Shown: positions 18,631 through 25,848 of the stretch, piece by piece | Layout: each line of letters opens with the position of its first letter | Numbering within the stretch: the stretch's first letter is position 1 | Assembly (NCBI GenBank): GCA_964437445.1 | Contig: CAYTGR010000022.1 | Location: 1 to 64,000 of the forward strand | Length of the DNA: 64,000 nt | DNA from: CAYTGR01 sp964437445 | GTDB lineage: Bacteria; Chloroflexota; Anaerolineae; B4-G1; SLSP01 | Reading direction: 5' to 3' | The notes under the pieces: model-generated | The model's database searches: none | What the model saw: the letters and a program-made list of their open reading frames with translations, nothing else | Told to the model about the DNA's origin: nothing | Position numbers and translations under genes: made by a program

Positions 18631-19995
18631 CTACTTCAGCTCTTGCTTGGCTGAATCTTCAATGGCCTGCGCGGCCTGTTCCGGCGTCAGCGTCCCGGCG
18701 AAAATGCCCTGCACGCTGTCGTTCACAACAGAGCCCAGCGCCGGCGTCAACGCCTGGTCATAGTACAGCTGGAAGTACTTGGCCTTGGCCAGGGATTGCT
18801 GGATTGTGATCATCAGGGGATCCTTCAGCCCTACTTCGCCACCCTTGACCACGGGGATGCAGAAGCCGACTTCGGCGCACTGGGCCTGGGATTCGGCGCG
18901 GGTCAAATACTTGACGAAGTCAATGGCCTCCGGCGGGGCGTTCTTGCCGATGGCGAAACCGTTGCCGCCACCGACCGCATCATTCGCATCGCCCTTGCCG
19001 CCCTCCACCATGGGGAACGGGAACCACCCCAGGTTTTCGCCCAGGCCTTTCCCGTCAGCGCTGTTGTCGGCGAAGGCGCCCGGCCCCCACTGTCCCATCA
19101 GGTCCATCGCGGCCTTGCCATTGCCAATGGCGGTCGCTTCATCGCCCCAGGTCGCGCCGAGGAAGCCATCCTGGAACGGCTCTAACGCGATGAGCTCCTG
19201 CAGCTTCTTGCCCGCATCCACGAAGGCCGGATCGGCGAAAGAGCCGGTGCGGTTGGCTGCCGCGCCAAAAGCGGACGAGCCGCCCATGCGCGTGGCCAGG
19301 TATTCCCACCAGAACGCGGCGGGCCATTTGTCCCCGGCGCCCACCGCGATCGGGGTGATGCCGGCCGCCTTGAGCTTCTTGACCACATCGAGCAGTTCGT
19401 TCCACGTGGTGGGCGGGGTAACGCCGGCCTGCGCAAACAGGGCCTTGTTGTACCACATGCCTACCATGCCCATATCCCACGGCACGCCGTAGTTCTTGCC
19501 CTCGTATGAATATACACCCAAGGCCCCGGCCGCGAACGTGTTGCGCCAGGCGCCGCCGTCCGCATCCAGGTCGGCCGTGATGTCCTTGAGCAAGCCGGCC
19601 TTGGCGTACTCATTCATCGTGCCGCCGCCCCAGCTCTGGAAGATGTCGGGCGGGTCGCCAGATTGCATCACAGTGGACAGCTTGGTCTTGAAGGCCTCGT
19701 TCTCCAGCACGGTGATCTCAATGGTGACATTGGGATGGGCCGCCATGTACTCATCGGCGAGCTTCTGCCAGACGGCCTTCTGGTTTTCCGCCGTGGTGAT
19801 GTGCCACCAGCGGATGACAACTTTCTCTCCTCCGCCCGAGGCGGGCGCTTGCGTCGTGGCCGCTTCCGGTGGCTTGGTGGTGGCAACCGGTTGGTTGCCT
19901 TCTGCCGGGGTTGTCGTTCCCTGAGTGCCGCAGCCGGCCAAGACACTCATGACAATCATGGCCAGAGCCAGTACGCGAAACAGTTTGCGTTGCAT
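18631..19995 (-). CDS. Sugar ABC transporter substrate-binding lipoprotein
   Basis: A 454-aa family 1 extracellular solute-binding protein. The N-terminus is a lipoprotein signal with lipobox VLAGC and a Thr/Pro/Ala-rich linker, then the two-lobed fold beginning VVIRWWHITTAENQKAV with later GVPWDMGMVGMWYNKALF and KAAMDLMGQWGPGAF. It captures the sugar outside the membrane for the two permeases downstream. GGAGAG precedes the ATG. It is the first structural gene after lacI (114 bp spacer). Confidence 0.95.
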   Translation of the reverse strand: MQRKLFRVLALAMIVMSVLAGCGTQGTTTPAEGNQPVATTKPPEAATTQAPASGGGEKVVIRWWHITTAENQKAVWQKLADEYMAAHPNVTIEITVLENEAFKTKLSTVMQSGDPPDIFQSWGGGTMNEYAKAGLLKDITADLDADGGAWRNTFAAGALGVYSYEGKNYGVPWDMGMVGMWYNKALFAQAGVTPPTTWNELLDVVKKLKAAGITPIAVGAGDKWPAAFWWEYLATRMGGSSAFGAAANRTGSFADPAFVDAGKKLQELIALEPFQDGFLGATWGDEATAIGNGKAAMDLMGQWGPGAFADNSADGKGLGENLGWFPFPMVEGGKGDANDAVGGGNGFAIGKNAPPEAIDFVKYLTRAESQAQCAEVGFCIPVVKGGEVGLKDPLMITIQQSLAKAKYFQLYYDQALTPALGSVVNDSVQGIFAGTLTPEQAAQAIEDSAKQELK

Positions 19996-20109
19996 TGAAT
20001 CTCTCCTTCTTTGAATTGAATAAGGATCTGCCTTGAACCATTAACGAACCTGGGGCAATCGTATCGTCCTGTTATTGGTTAAACGTCATCACCTCCTGAA
20101 AATTAGGCG

Positions 20110-21159
20110 TTATGAGAGAGGGGGATTAGCGTCAGCGCTGTCCTGTTGTGATCTGCACGAGTCACGGATGATCAGTTTCGTGGGCAGTTCAATGCGCTGG
20201 ACCTTCCTTTCGGGATGTTCCAACAATTCCAACAACATCTGGGTGGCCACGCGGCCCATTTTCTCCAGCGGCTGTTGGACCGTGGTCAGGGCGGGCCGTA
20301 CCAGGGAGGCCTGGGGAATATTGTCAAAGCCGACCACGGAGACATCATCAGGGATTCGCAAACCACGATGGCGAATGGCATCCATGACGCCCATCGCCAT
20401 CACATCGTTGGAGGCAAAAATGACGGTAGGGGGATTGGATAGGTCCAGCAGGGCCAGGGCCCCCGTATAGCCGTCTGGTTGGAAGAAAGTACCTTCGTAG
20501 ATCAACTCATCCGCGACGGGGATGTGATAGGTACGTAAGGCCGCCCGATACCCGGCCAGACGGTCTTGCGCGCACCCGAGATCCATGGAACCGGTGATGA
20601 AGCCGATGCGCTGGTGGCCCAATTTGATGAGATATTCCGTGGCATCAAACGCGCCTTGCCAGTTCGTCGCCCCTACCGCCGGACAATCCTTGCCGGTCCC
20701 TTGATGATCAATCAGCACAAAGGGAAAATTTTGTTGCGTCAGGGTGCCGACATAATCCGCCGGGTTGCGCGGGAGCACCAGCAGCAGCCCATCCACCATC
20801 CCACGGGCCAGATTAGCGACATACGTCGCCTCCTTGCTGGCGGTGCGGTGGGTGGTGTAGAGGATCAGGTCAAGTCCCTGCAACGTCAGCTCGGCGTCAA
20901 TGCCGCGGATGATCTCCCCGATGTAGCCGGTCCCCAGGTCGGGCACCAGGAGCCCGATACCGTTGGTCTTGCCCCCGGCCAGACTGCGCGCTTGCCGGTT
21001 GGCTACAAAGCCCAGCCGCTCCATGGCCTGCAACACCCGTTCGCGCGTTTCTGGCCTGACGTGGACGTCGTTGTTGATCACGCGCGACACTGTGCCGAAG
21101 GAGACACCGGCTTCAGCCGCCACATCCATAATGGTGATTTTGAGGTTGGGAGTAGCCAT
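20110..21159 (-). CDS. LacI-family regulator of the xyl locus
   Basis: A 349-aa repressor with N-terminal helix-turn-helix (ITIMDVAAEAGVSFGTVSRV), the hinge helix with the LacI-type NRQARSLAGGKTN, and a periplasmic-binding-protein-like effector domain (IGLLVPDLGTGYIGEIIRG; FVLIDHQGTG; VVGFDNIPQASLVRPALTTV). It is encoded at the head of the xylan operon on the same strand. Two palindromic LacI-type operators flank its leader: one beside its start codon (21166-21179) and one over the promoter +1 (21553-21566). It therefore very likely represses its own operon, with a xylan breakdown product as inducer (inferred). Confidence 0.95.
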   Translation of the reverse strand: MATPNLKITIMDVAAEAGVSFGTVSRVINNDVHVRPETRERVLQAMERLGFVANRQARSLAGGKTNGIGLLVPDLGTGYIGEIIRGIDAELTLQGLDLILYTTHRTASKEATYVANLARGMVDGLLLVLPRNPADYVGTLTQQNFPFVLIDHQGTGKDCPAVGATNWQGAFDATEYLIKLGHQRIGFITGSMDLGCAQDRLAGYRAALRTYHIPVADELIYEGTFFQPDGYTGALALLDLSNPPTVIFASNDVMAMGVMDAIRHRGLRIPDDVSVVGFDNIPQASLVRPALTTVQQPLEKMGRVATQMLLELLEHPERKVQRIELPTKLIIRDSCRSQQDSADANPPLS

Positions 21160-21165
21160 CTCTCT

Positions 21166-21179
21166 TGTAAGCGCTCACA
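21166..21179. promoter_or_regulatory. LacI-type operator O1 beside the lacI start codon
   Basis: TGTAAGCGCTCACA, a 14-bp palindrome with one mismatched pair around the AGCGCT centre typical of LacI-family sites. It lies 6 bp upstream of the lacI ATG, next to the region where the ribosome binds, and about 390 bp from the promoter operator. Binding here could block elongation or support looping with the distal site. Confidence 0.75.
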
Positions 21180-21195
21180 TGGAATTTTGTTTTTT

Positions 21196-21222
21196 AGGCC
21201 TGTCCATTTTGCCGACAGGCCT
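21196..21222. repeat. Inverted repeat in the lacI leader
   Basis: Perfect 9-bp arms AGGCCTGTC (21196-21204) and GACAGGCCT (21214-21222). On the transcribed minus strand the hairpin is followed by an A-run, not a T-run, so it is not an intrinsic terminator of the operon. Function unknown. Confidence 0.6.
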
Positions 21223-21459
21223 GAGAAAATCTCTTCAGATAGAGGTTGCCAATAATCGTAAGTTTTTGCCAGGAACACCGCTCCCTAAAACCTCCGTAGC
21301 GCAGATGATGCCTTCACGCGCGCTAAAAAGCTGTCCTGGAGGTTACTTTCTCCTAAATTCTTACGACGCTTTCCCCCCAACGCTGCAAATTCTGGCTACT
21401 TTTAGGGGGGGAGGCTGACTTTTGCAGCTTGCTTTGGGCTTGTAGACCAATAACGATCA

Positions 21460-21500
21460 GGTTCTCGGTATTGTGTCAACGGTTCTCGGTCTGGTGTCAA
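21460..21500. repeat. Tandem 21-bp direct repeat in the lacI leader
   Basis: GGTTCTCGGTATTGTGTCAA (21460-21479) and GGTTCTCGGTCTGGTGTCAA (21481-21500), 18 of 20 identical, spaced exactly 21 bp (two helical turns). This could be a paired protein-binding site or a remnant of a mobile element end. Confidence 0.6.
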
Positions 21501-21552
21501 TAACCGGGTCTCTTAGAGCTGAGAGCATTCCCCCCTGACACGGTTTTGGATT

Positions 21553-21566
21553 TGGAAGCGCTTACA
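21553..21566. promoter_or_regulatory. LacI-type operator O2 over the promoter +1
   Basis: TGGAAGCGCTTACA, sharing the AGCGCT centre with O1 and 12/14 with the ideal TGTAAGCGCTTACA. It lies immediately downstream of the -10 of the minus-strand promoter, covering the predicted transcription start: the classic repression position. Confidence 0.75.
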
Positions 21567-21571
21567 CGATT

Positions 21572-21600
21572 ATTGTAGCATGAGAAAATTGAAATGTCAA
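21572..21600 (-). promoter_or_regulatory. Sigma70 promoter of the lacI-xyl operon
   Basis: On the minus strand: TTGACA (21600-21595), 17-bp spacer, TACAAT (21577-21572). The -35 is a perfect match and the -10 is 5/6. Predicted start near 21565, giving an untranslated leader of about 400 nt before lacI. Confidence 0.8.
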
Positions 21601-21663
21601 TAGCTTCCCGGGGATTTTGGCGGCCAAATCGCCAAAATTGCAGTCATTTGCGCGTTCCTCTGA

Positions 21664-21743
21664 AAGTAGAAACCAGTTAAGGAGTGAGCAGAGAGCAGCC
21701 GGTAGCAGTTTCTGTTTCCTGCTCACCGCTCACGGCTCACATT
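21664..21743. repeat. Heptamer-based inverted repeat (copy A)
   Basis: AGAAACCAGTTAAGGAGTGA and what follows, then TGCTCAC-type heptamers in the opposite arm. The left arm is nearly identical to copies at 48500 and 54719. Confidence 0.65.
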
Positions 21744-21770
21744 TTCATCTCACCGCTGGTGCACGCCTTC

Positions 21771-21893
21771 TGAAAGGATGAAGGATCAAGGCGGAAGGAT
21801 GAAATCTCCCTTGAAAAGAGCGTAAAAAGTTTGTAGTCAGGCGCTTGAGCGCCGTCTGAGCCGCGTTGAAGCGCGTTGCTACAGCGCTCTTCT
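21771..21893. repeat. Composite repeat: GAAAGGA heptamers plus GCGCTT/AGCGC palindromes
   Basis: Five heptamers (GAAAGGA-TGAAGGA-TCAAGGC-GGAAGGA-TGAAATC) followed by GTAGTCAGGCGCTTGAGCGCCG and a GCGTTGAAGCGC hairpin ending in GCTAC. The same order occurs twice at 39627-39798. It ends where the riboswitch promoter begins. Confidence 0.65.
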
Positions 21894-21921
21894 TGACAAT
21901 CATCCTGACTCGTAGTAAAGT
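21893..21921 (+). promoter_or_regulatory. Sigma70 promoter of the SAM-riboswitch transcript
   Basis: TTGACA (21893-21898), 17-bp spacer, TAAAGT (21916-21921; 4/6). It is ~27 bp before the 5' side of riboswitch helix P1, in the same orientation. Confidence 0.65.
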
Positions 21922-21947
21922 AGACGGCAACGGTGGGAAGCCCGCCG

Positions 21948-22062
21948 CTCATCAAGAGAGGTGGAGGGACCGGCCCGGTGAAACCTCGACAACCCGACGC
22001 TACGGCGTGACGGGTGCCAAATCCGGCAGAGGCCCAGGTTGGAGCGCTCTGAAAGATGAGGT
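21948..22062 (+). promoter_or_regulatory. SAM-I (S-box) riboswitch
   Basis: The sequence follows the SAM-I core closely. P1 is formed by CTCATC (21948-21953) and GATGAG (22055-22060). The conserved AAGAGAGGTGGAGGGACCGG, CCCGGTGAAACC, CAACCC and GGTGCCAAATCCGGCAGA segments come in the right order, with a variable P3 hairpin (CGACGC/GCGT region) and a P4 ending in GCTCTGAAAGATGAG. SAM binding stabilises P1 and frees the terminator hairpin 30 nt downstream. Family identification is from the consensus; the match looks strong. The gene it controls, an HD phosphohydrolase, is not a known member of the SAM regulon. Confidence 0.92.
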
Positions 22063-22090
22063 TGGAGACGGGAGCGCCTGCTAACGGATT

Positions 22091-22117
22091 GCCTCTCTTG
22101 CGGAGAGGCGTTTTTGT
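22091..22117 (+). terminator. Riboswitch expression-platform terminator
   Basis: GCCTCTC (22091-22097) pairs with GAGAGGC (22103-22109), 5-nt loop, followed by GTTTTTGTT. It lies 30 nt after P1 and before the HD gene: the usual place for SAM-responsive transcription attenuation. The P1 3' strand (GATGAGG) could pair with CCTC of the left arm as antiterminator. Confidence 0.85.
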
Positions 22118-22187
22118 TGCCTCAACCTGCCATAGGTGGAGTAGGGATAGGGAGCAAGCCAGAACTATAGTATCAAAGGGGGAACCG

Positions 22188-22778
22188 ATGTGGCAATCAA
22201 CCGTGCAAGCGCTGATTGAAGACTTTCACCATCCGGCCTGGGGACTGGCGCACTCCCGGCGGGTGTACGCGCTGGCGCTCCAACTCGCCGCCGAACTGGG
22301 CGCTGAGGTGGACGAGGAAGCTTTACTGGCGGCGGCCTATTTGCATGACCTGGGCGCGCTCGGTCCACACCGCCAACCCGGCGTTGATCATGCCGCGCGG
22401 TCTGTGCAGCTGTTGGAGGAGGTGCTCGGCCCGACCGATTTCCCCAGAGCAAAGCTGCCCCTGGTGCAAGAGATCATCCTGGGCCATACCTTCCATATCC
22501 CGGTGACGGAATCGGTGGCGGTCAAAGTGTTCCACGACGCCGACATCCTGGATTTTATGGGCTACATCGGCGTGACGCGGCTGCTGGCTATCGTTGGGCT
22601 GGACGATTGGGCCCCGGACCTGCCCGCTGCCGTTGCGCTCATCCGCCGCTTCACCGGGCAGCTGCCGCCGCTGTTGCTGACGCCTCCGGCGCAGCGGATC
22701 GGTGCAGTCCGCCTGGCGGAGATGCAGGTCTATCTGGCGGCGCTGGAGGCCGAAACCGGGGCCGGCACCCTGTTGTAA
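22188..22778 (+). CDS. HD-domain phosphohydrolase under SAM-I control
   Basis: A 196-aa soluble protein with the HD fold: HPAWGLAHSRRVYALALQLA (first His), LLAAAYLHDLGALG (HD pair), DHAARSV and FHDADILDFMGYIGV. This order (H..HD..D) is the metal-dependent phosphohydrolase signature of the YedJ/YfbR-like HD group. The substrate is not predictable. The start is ATG 22188, with GGGGG 6 nt upstream; the same frame is open back to 22056, but that codon lies inside riboswitch helix P1. It is the first gene behind the SAM-I riboswitch and its terminator. Confidence 0.88.
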   Translation: MWQSTVQALIEDFHHPAWGLAHSRRVYALALQLAAELGAEVDEEALLAAAYLHDLGALGPHRQPGVDHAARSVQLLEEVLGPTDFPRAKLPLVQEIILGHTFHIPVTESVAVKVFHDADILDFMGYIGVTRLLAIVGLDDWAPDLPAAVALIRRFTGQLPPLLLTPPAQRIGAVRLAEMQVYLAALEAETGAGTLL

Positions 22779-22799
22779 GGGGAGGGGAGTAGGAGGGGT

Positions 22800-24731
22800 A
22801 TGAACTCTCGTGATGATTTCACCGTGGGCCGACACCGGCCGGTTTATCTCTGGGCCGGTCCCGGCACGATTCGCATGAACCGGCTGAAATTCCTCAACGC
22901 TCCGGTGGATGAGGCCGTCCACCTGGAAGCCCATACCCCGACCGGGGTGGCGCGCGTGGCAGACGAAGCCGGCTTCAATTGGGCCTACCTTACTTATGAT
23001 TGGGGGTTCCCGCCAGAGGTGGAAGAGGCTGACTGGGAAGCCTTCCGCCAGGCCGTGCCGGTTTACCAGGCGGCCGGCGTGCGCGTTTTTGGCTATGTGC
23101 AGACCTCCAATTGCGCCTACACCGGCAGTTACCGGACTAAGGATTGGTACGCGGTAGACATCCAGGGCCACCGTTTCCCCTATTACACCGGTCGGCTGAT
23201 GACCTGCTGGTTGCACCCGGAGTGGTTGGAGCACCTCAAGGAGATGACGGCCGGTGTCATCGCGGCCGGGGCCGACGGCGTCTTCTTTGATAATCCCTGG
23301 TGGGGCGCGCAACCCTTTCACGTGGGCGGTGTCTGGCTGGGCGGAGCGGGCTGTGCCTGCCCCCGGTGCCGCCAGGCGTTCCAGGCGGCGACCGGGTTGG
23401 ATTTTCCCACCCGGCTGGACCCCACTGGCGATCTGACCAGCCGGCGCTACCTGCGTTGGCGGGCCATGCAGGTGACAGCAACGTTGCAGCAGCTGGCGGA
23501 TTACGCTCGCACGCTCAATCCCGCCATCGCCATCAGTGCCAACGATTACGACGTGGTGATGCGCCCCAGCTTCATCGCCCACGGCATTGACCTGGCGGGG
23601 CTGGCAGGGGTGCAGGATGTGTTGATGATTGAGGACTTCGCGTTGCCGCGCTGGGAGCCAGCCTCGGGGGCGAAGGGGAACGCCCCCCTGTTGGTGAACA
23701 ATGCCCTCACGCTGCGCACGGCGCGCGCGCTGGCCGGCGGTACGCCGGTGACCACCGATCCCTACGACAAGGGCATTGGCTTTGATGACGTCTATCCGGC
23801 GCGCCGGTTTCAGCAGGGAATTGCCGAGGCGGCTGCTTGTGGGATGCCGATGGTCGTCAAAGGGACGGAGTTCGTGGACGAGCGCGGCACCTTTACCCTG
23901 TTGACGGCCGGGCGCTACGCCGAGCAGCGAGCGGCAATGGGCCGCTATCACCGCTGGCTGGCCGAGTACGCCGCCCTCTACCGTGACCGCGAGAACGCCG
24001 CGACGGTGGCGCTGCTCTATCCCGGCGAGGCGCTCTGGCAGGCCTGGGATCGCGTGGCGCCGCTCTACTTTGGGGTTGCGCAGACGTTGCTCGCGGCCGG
24101 TATTCCCTGGCGGGTCGTCTTGCCGGAGGACGAGTTGAGCGGGCTGAAGGTGCTCTTTTGCTTTGAGAACATCTTGCCGCCCGGCACCGACGGGGCGCTG
24201 CCGGAGGCCCGTAGCGGCCGCTGGTCCACAATCACCGGGCGCCTGGTGAATGTGCCGGACCTGCCCGGCTGGGCCCCTCCGCCTCCGGGCCGGCTGGCCC
24301 GCCATCCGGCACTCCAGCCACTGGCCGGGACGCTCCTCCGCTTGCTGCTGCGGGCTTATTTTGAATCACCCTGGGTGCGTCGCTGGACCGACCGGCGGGG
24401 AGTGGCCCAACGTTTCTACACCGCCGCGCCCTCCTTTGCCCTACCGCCTGCCGCTGCCCAGGCGACTTTGCTGGCGCAGGTGGGGGAGCGAGCGCATCCC
24501 CATGTCACTGCGGAAACGCCCGTTCTGGTGGAGCATTGGCGGCAGGGGGAAAAACACCAGCTGCACCTGGTCAACTATGCCGCTGAGCCGCAGACAGTGA
24601 TGGTGGACTTTGGTCGGCCGGTCACCGGCCGGGCGCTCTCCCCCGACCGGCCTCCGGTTCAATTCCTCGGCCTTACCTTTGACGGGCCGGTGGAGGTCTA
24701 CACGGTGCTGGAATATAGCGATTATAAGTAA
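22800..24731 (+). CDS. Glycoside-hydrolase-like TIM-barrel protein, function unknown
   Basis: A 643-aa protein, 21 bp after the HD gene and with a strong GGAGG, so in the same SAM-controlled transcript. Residues ~40-330 read like the barrel of glycoside-hydrolase-like (GHL) families: NWAYLTYDWGFP, VFGYVQTSN, GADGVFFDNPWWG, ISANDYDVVM. The rest contains a probable beta-galactosidase-type middle domain (TVALLYPGEALWQAWD) and a C-terminal beta domain (HLVNYAAEPQTVMVDFGRPV). Cys residues in GCACPRCRQAF recall the putative metal/disulphide insert of related proteins. No signal peptide. It also resembles alpha-amylase-like proteins; substrate unknown. Confidence 0.75.
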   Translation: MNSRDDFTVGRHRPVYLWAGPGTIRMNRLKFLNAPVDEAVHLEAHTPTGVARVADEAGFNWAYLTYDWGFPPEVEEADWEAFRQAVPVYQAAGVRVFGYVQTSNCAYTGSYRTKDWYAVDIQGHRFPYYTGRLMTCWLHPEWLEHLKEMTAGVIAAGADGVFFDNPWWGAQPFHVGGVWLGGAGCACPRCRQAFQAATGLDFPTRLDPTGDLTSRRYLRWRAMQVTATLQQLADYARTLNPAIAISANDYDVVMRPSFIAHGIDLAGLAGVQDVLMIEDFALPRWEPASGAKGNAPLLVNNALTLRTARALAGGTPVTTDPYDKGIGFDDVYPARRFQQGIAEAAACGMPMVVKGTEFVDERGTFTLLTAGRYAEQRAAMGRYHRWLAEYAALYRDRENAATVALLYPGEALWQAWDRVAPLYFGVAQTLLAAGIPWRVVLPEDELSGLKVLFCFENILPPGTDGALPEARSGRWSTITGRLVNVPDLPGWAPPPPGRLARHPALQPLAGTLLRLLLRAYFESPWVRRWTDRRGVAQRFYTAAPSFALPPAAAQATLLAQVGERAHPHVTAETPVLVEHWRQGEKHQLHLVNYAAEPQTVMVDFGRPVTGRALSPDRPPVQFLGLTFDGPVEVYTVLEYSDYK

Positions 24732-24755
24732 CTTGAGTGGCCCTTACGGTTTTTA

Positions 24756-24805
24756 GGGACGCCTTCAGGCGTTCCGGTGGTGTAACGAGCGGCTGAAGCC
24801 GTCCC
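24756..24805. repeat. Pair of REP-like hairpins in the convergent spacer
   Basis: ACGCCTTCAGGCGT (24760-24773) and CGGCTGAAGCCG (24791-24802), each next to GGGAC or TCCCTAC. They share the TTCAG/CTGAA core of the dispersed palindrome family with different arms. The rest of the 24732-24933 spacer shows no gene. Confidence 0.65.
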
Positions 24806-24933
24806 TACCAACTCGTCTTGGCCCTTGAAGCGCCCATGGGCTTAGCGAAAGGGGCAAGGCAGCAACTTGGGTTGAGTAATCTCAGTCACTGCCCCGGTGT
24901 GGGATGTAGATAATGAGACCGGGCGCAGAGTTT

Positions 24934-25779
24934 TCAGTGTTTGAAAAGCACCCACAGCGGGAAAAGCAGGGCGGCCACGACGGCCGTAGCGATGAGCGTG
25001 AACGCCATAGCGGTATAGAGCCCCTGGTAGAGCTGCGCCAGCCAGCTGAAGAACGGCTCCAGAAATCGCCCCATCCAGACGGTCAAGAAATTAAACACCA
25101 ACAGCGTCGTGGCCAGCGCCTGGAAGCCGTTCACCGCGATGCGGTAATCAGGTGCGCTGAGGGCCATGGCACTGCCAATGCTGAAGGTCAGGTAGAGGAA
25201 AAGTACGACCTGCCAGCCGGCTACGTAGTGCCCACTGAACAGGAGGGTCAAGAGGACGCCGACACCGCTGACGATCCCGTTGATCAGCCGTCCGGCCGCC
25301 GCCAGCGTCAGGACGCCGTTATCTAAGGGGGAGGGACTCAGCGTTTGAAAGGCTACCGGTCCGATCAGCAGCCAGGTGATCAGGGCCAGGATCAGCGTTC
25401 CCATGATCAGCGGGCCTATCCCGACGAAGAAATCGCCCACGTATTGGCGCAAGGTGCGGGCCGGCGGAACCAGGGTGAGGCCCCGCACTGGTGAGTGCAG
25501 GCCAAAATTGACCCAAAGGGCGGTTCTCCGGCCAGACAACCGCACGAAGAGCGCGTGGCCCAGGTACTCATGGACAAAGACGCCTGGCATGATGAGCGCG
25601 TTGTGGATTTTCAGACCGATCGTTTCCACGACTTCCCGTTCAATGAAACGGGCTAAGGCGTTGAGCAGGTATCCCAACAGCAACAGCGGGCCGAACAGAA
25701 TAAACAGCTGCGCCACCGTGGCGCTGAATGTGGTGAACAGGTAACTGAGCAAGGTATAGGCCGGGGAGCCCGTGGGCAT
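24934..25779 (-). CDS. Polytopic membrane protein with HExxxH motif
   Basis: A 281-aa protein with about seven hydrophobic segments. Between helices 1 and 2 it has PGVFVHEYLGHALFVRLSG, a HExxxH sequence similar to but one residue longer than the HExxH of M50 site-2 proteases and related membrane zincins. Start ATG 25779 has AGGAGG 4 nt upstream; the longer frame to 25815 has no support. It ends the block of minus-strand genes and is 69 bp downstream of the DUF2207 gene. A protease role is a guess; no second-ligand motif (such as LDG) is evident. Confidence 0.7.
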   Translation of the reverse strand: MPTGSPAYTLLSYLFTTFSATVAQLFILFGPLLLLGYLLNALARFIEREVVETIGLKIHNALIMPGVFVHEYLGHALFVRLSGRRTALWVNFGLHSPVRGLTLVPPARTLRQYVGDFFVGIGPLIMGTLILALITWLLIGPVAFQTLSPSPLDNGVLTLAAAGRLINGIVSGVGVLLTLLFSGHYVAGWQVVLFLYLTFSIGSAMALSAPDYRIAVNGFQALATTLLVFNFLTVWMGRFLEPFFSWLAQLYQGLYTAMAFTLIATAVVAALLFPLWVLFKH

Positions 25780-25848
25780 GGGACCTCCTGGATGCCAGGA
25801 TAAAGGGGCCGGCACTTGCGGAAGCGCCGGCCCCTGCTGTTCTCAGGT

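Noticed and set aside
21196..21222. Terminator in the lacI leader
   Set aside because: The stem is strong, but on the transcribed strand it is followed by an A-run; no T-tract.
22323..24305. Long antisense open frame (660 codons) on the minus strand
   Set aside because: Lies opposite the HD and GH-like genes, has no recognisable motif and is rich in Arg, Gln and Pro as expected from the reverse of high-GC coding sequence.
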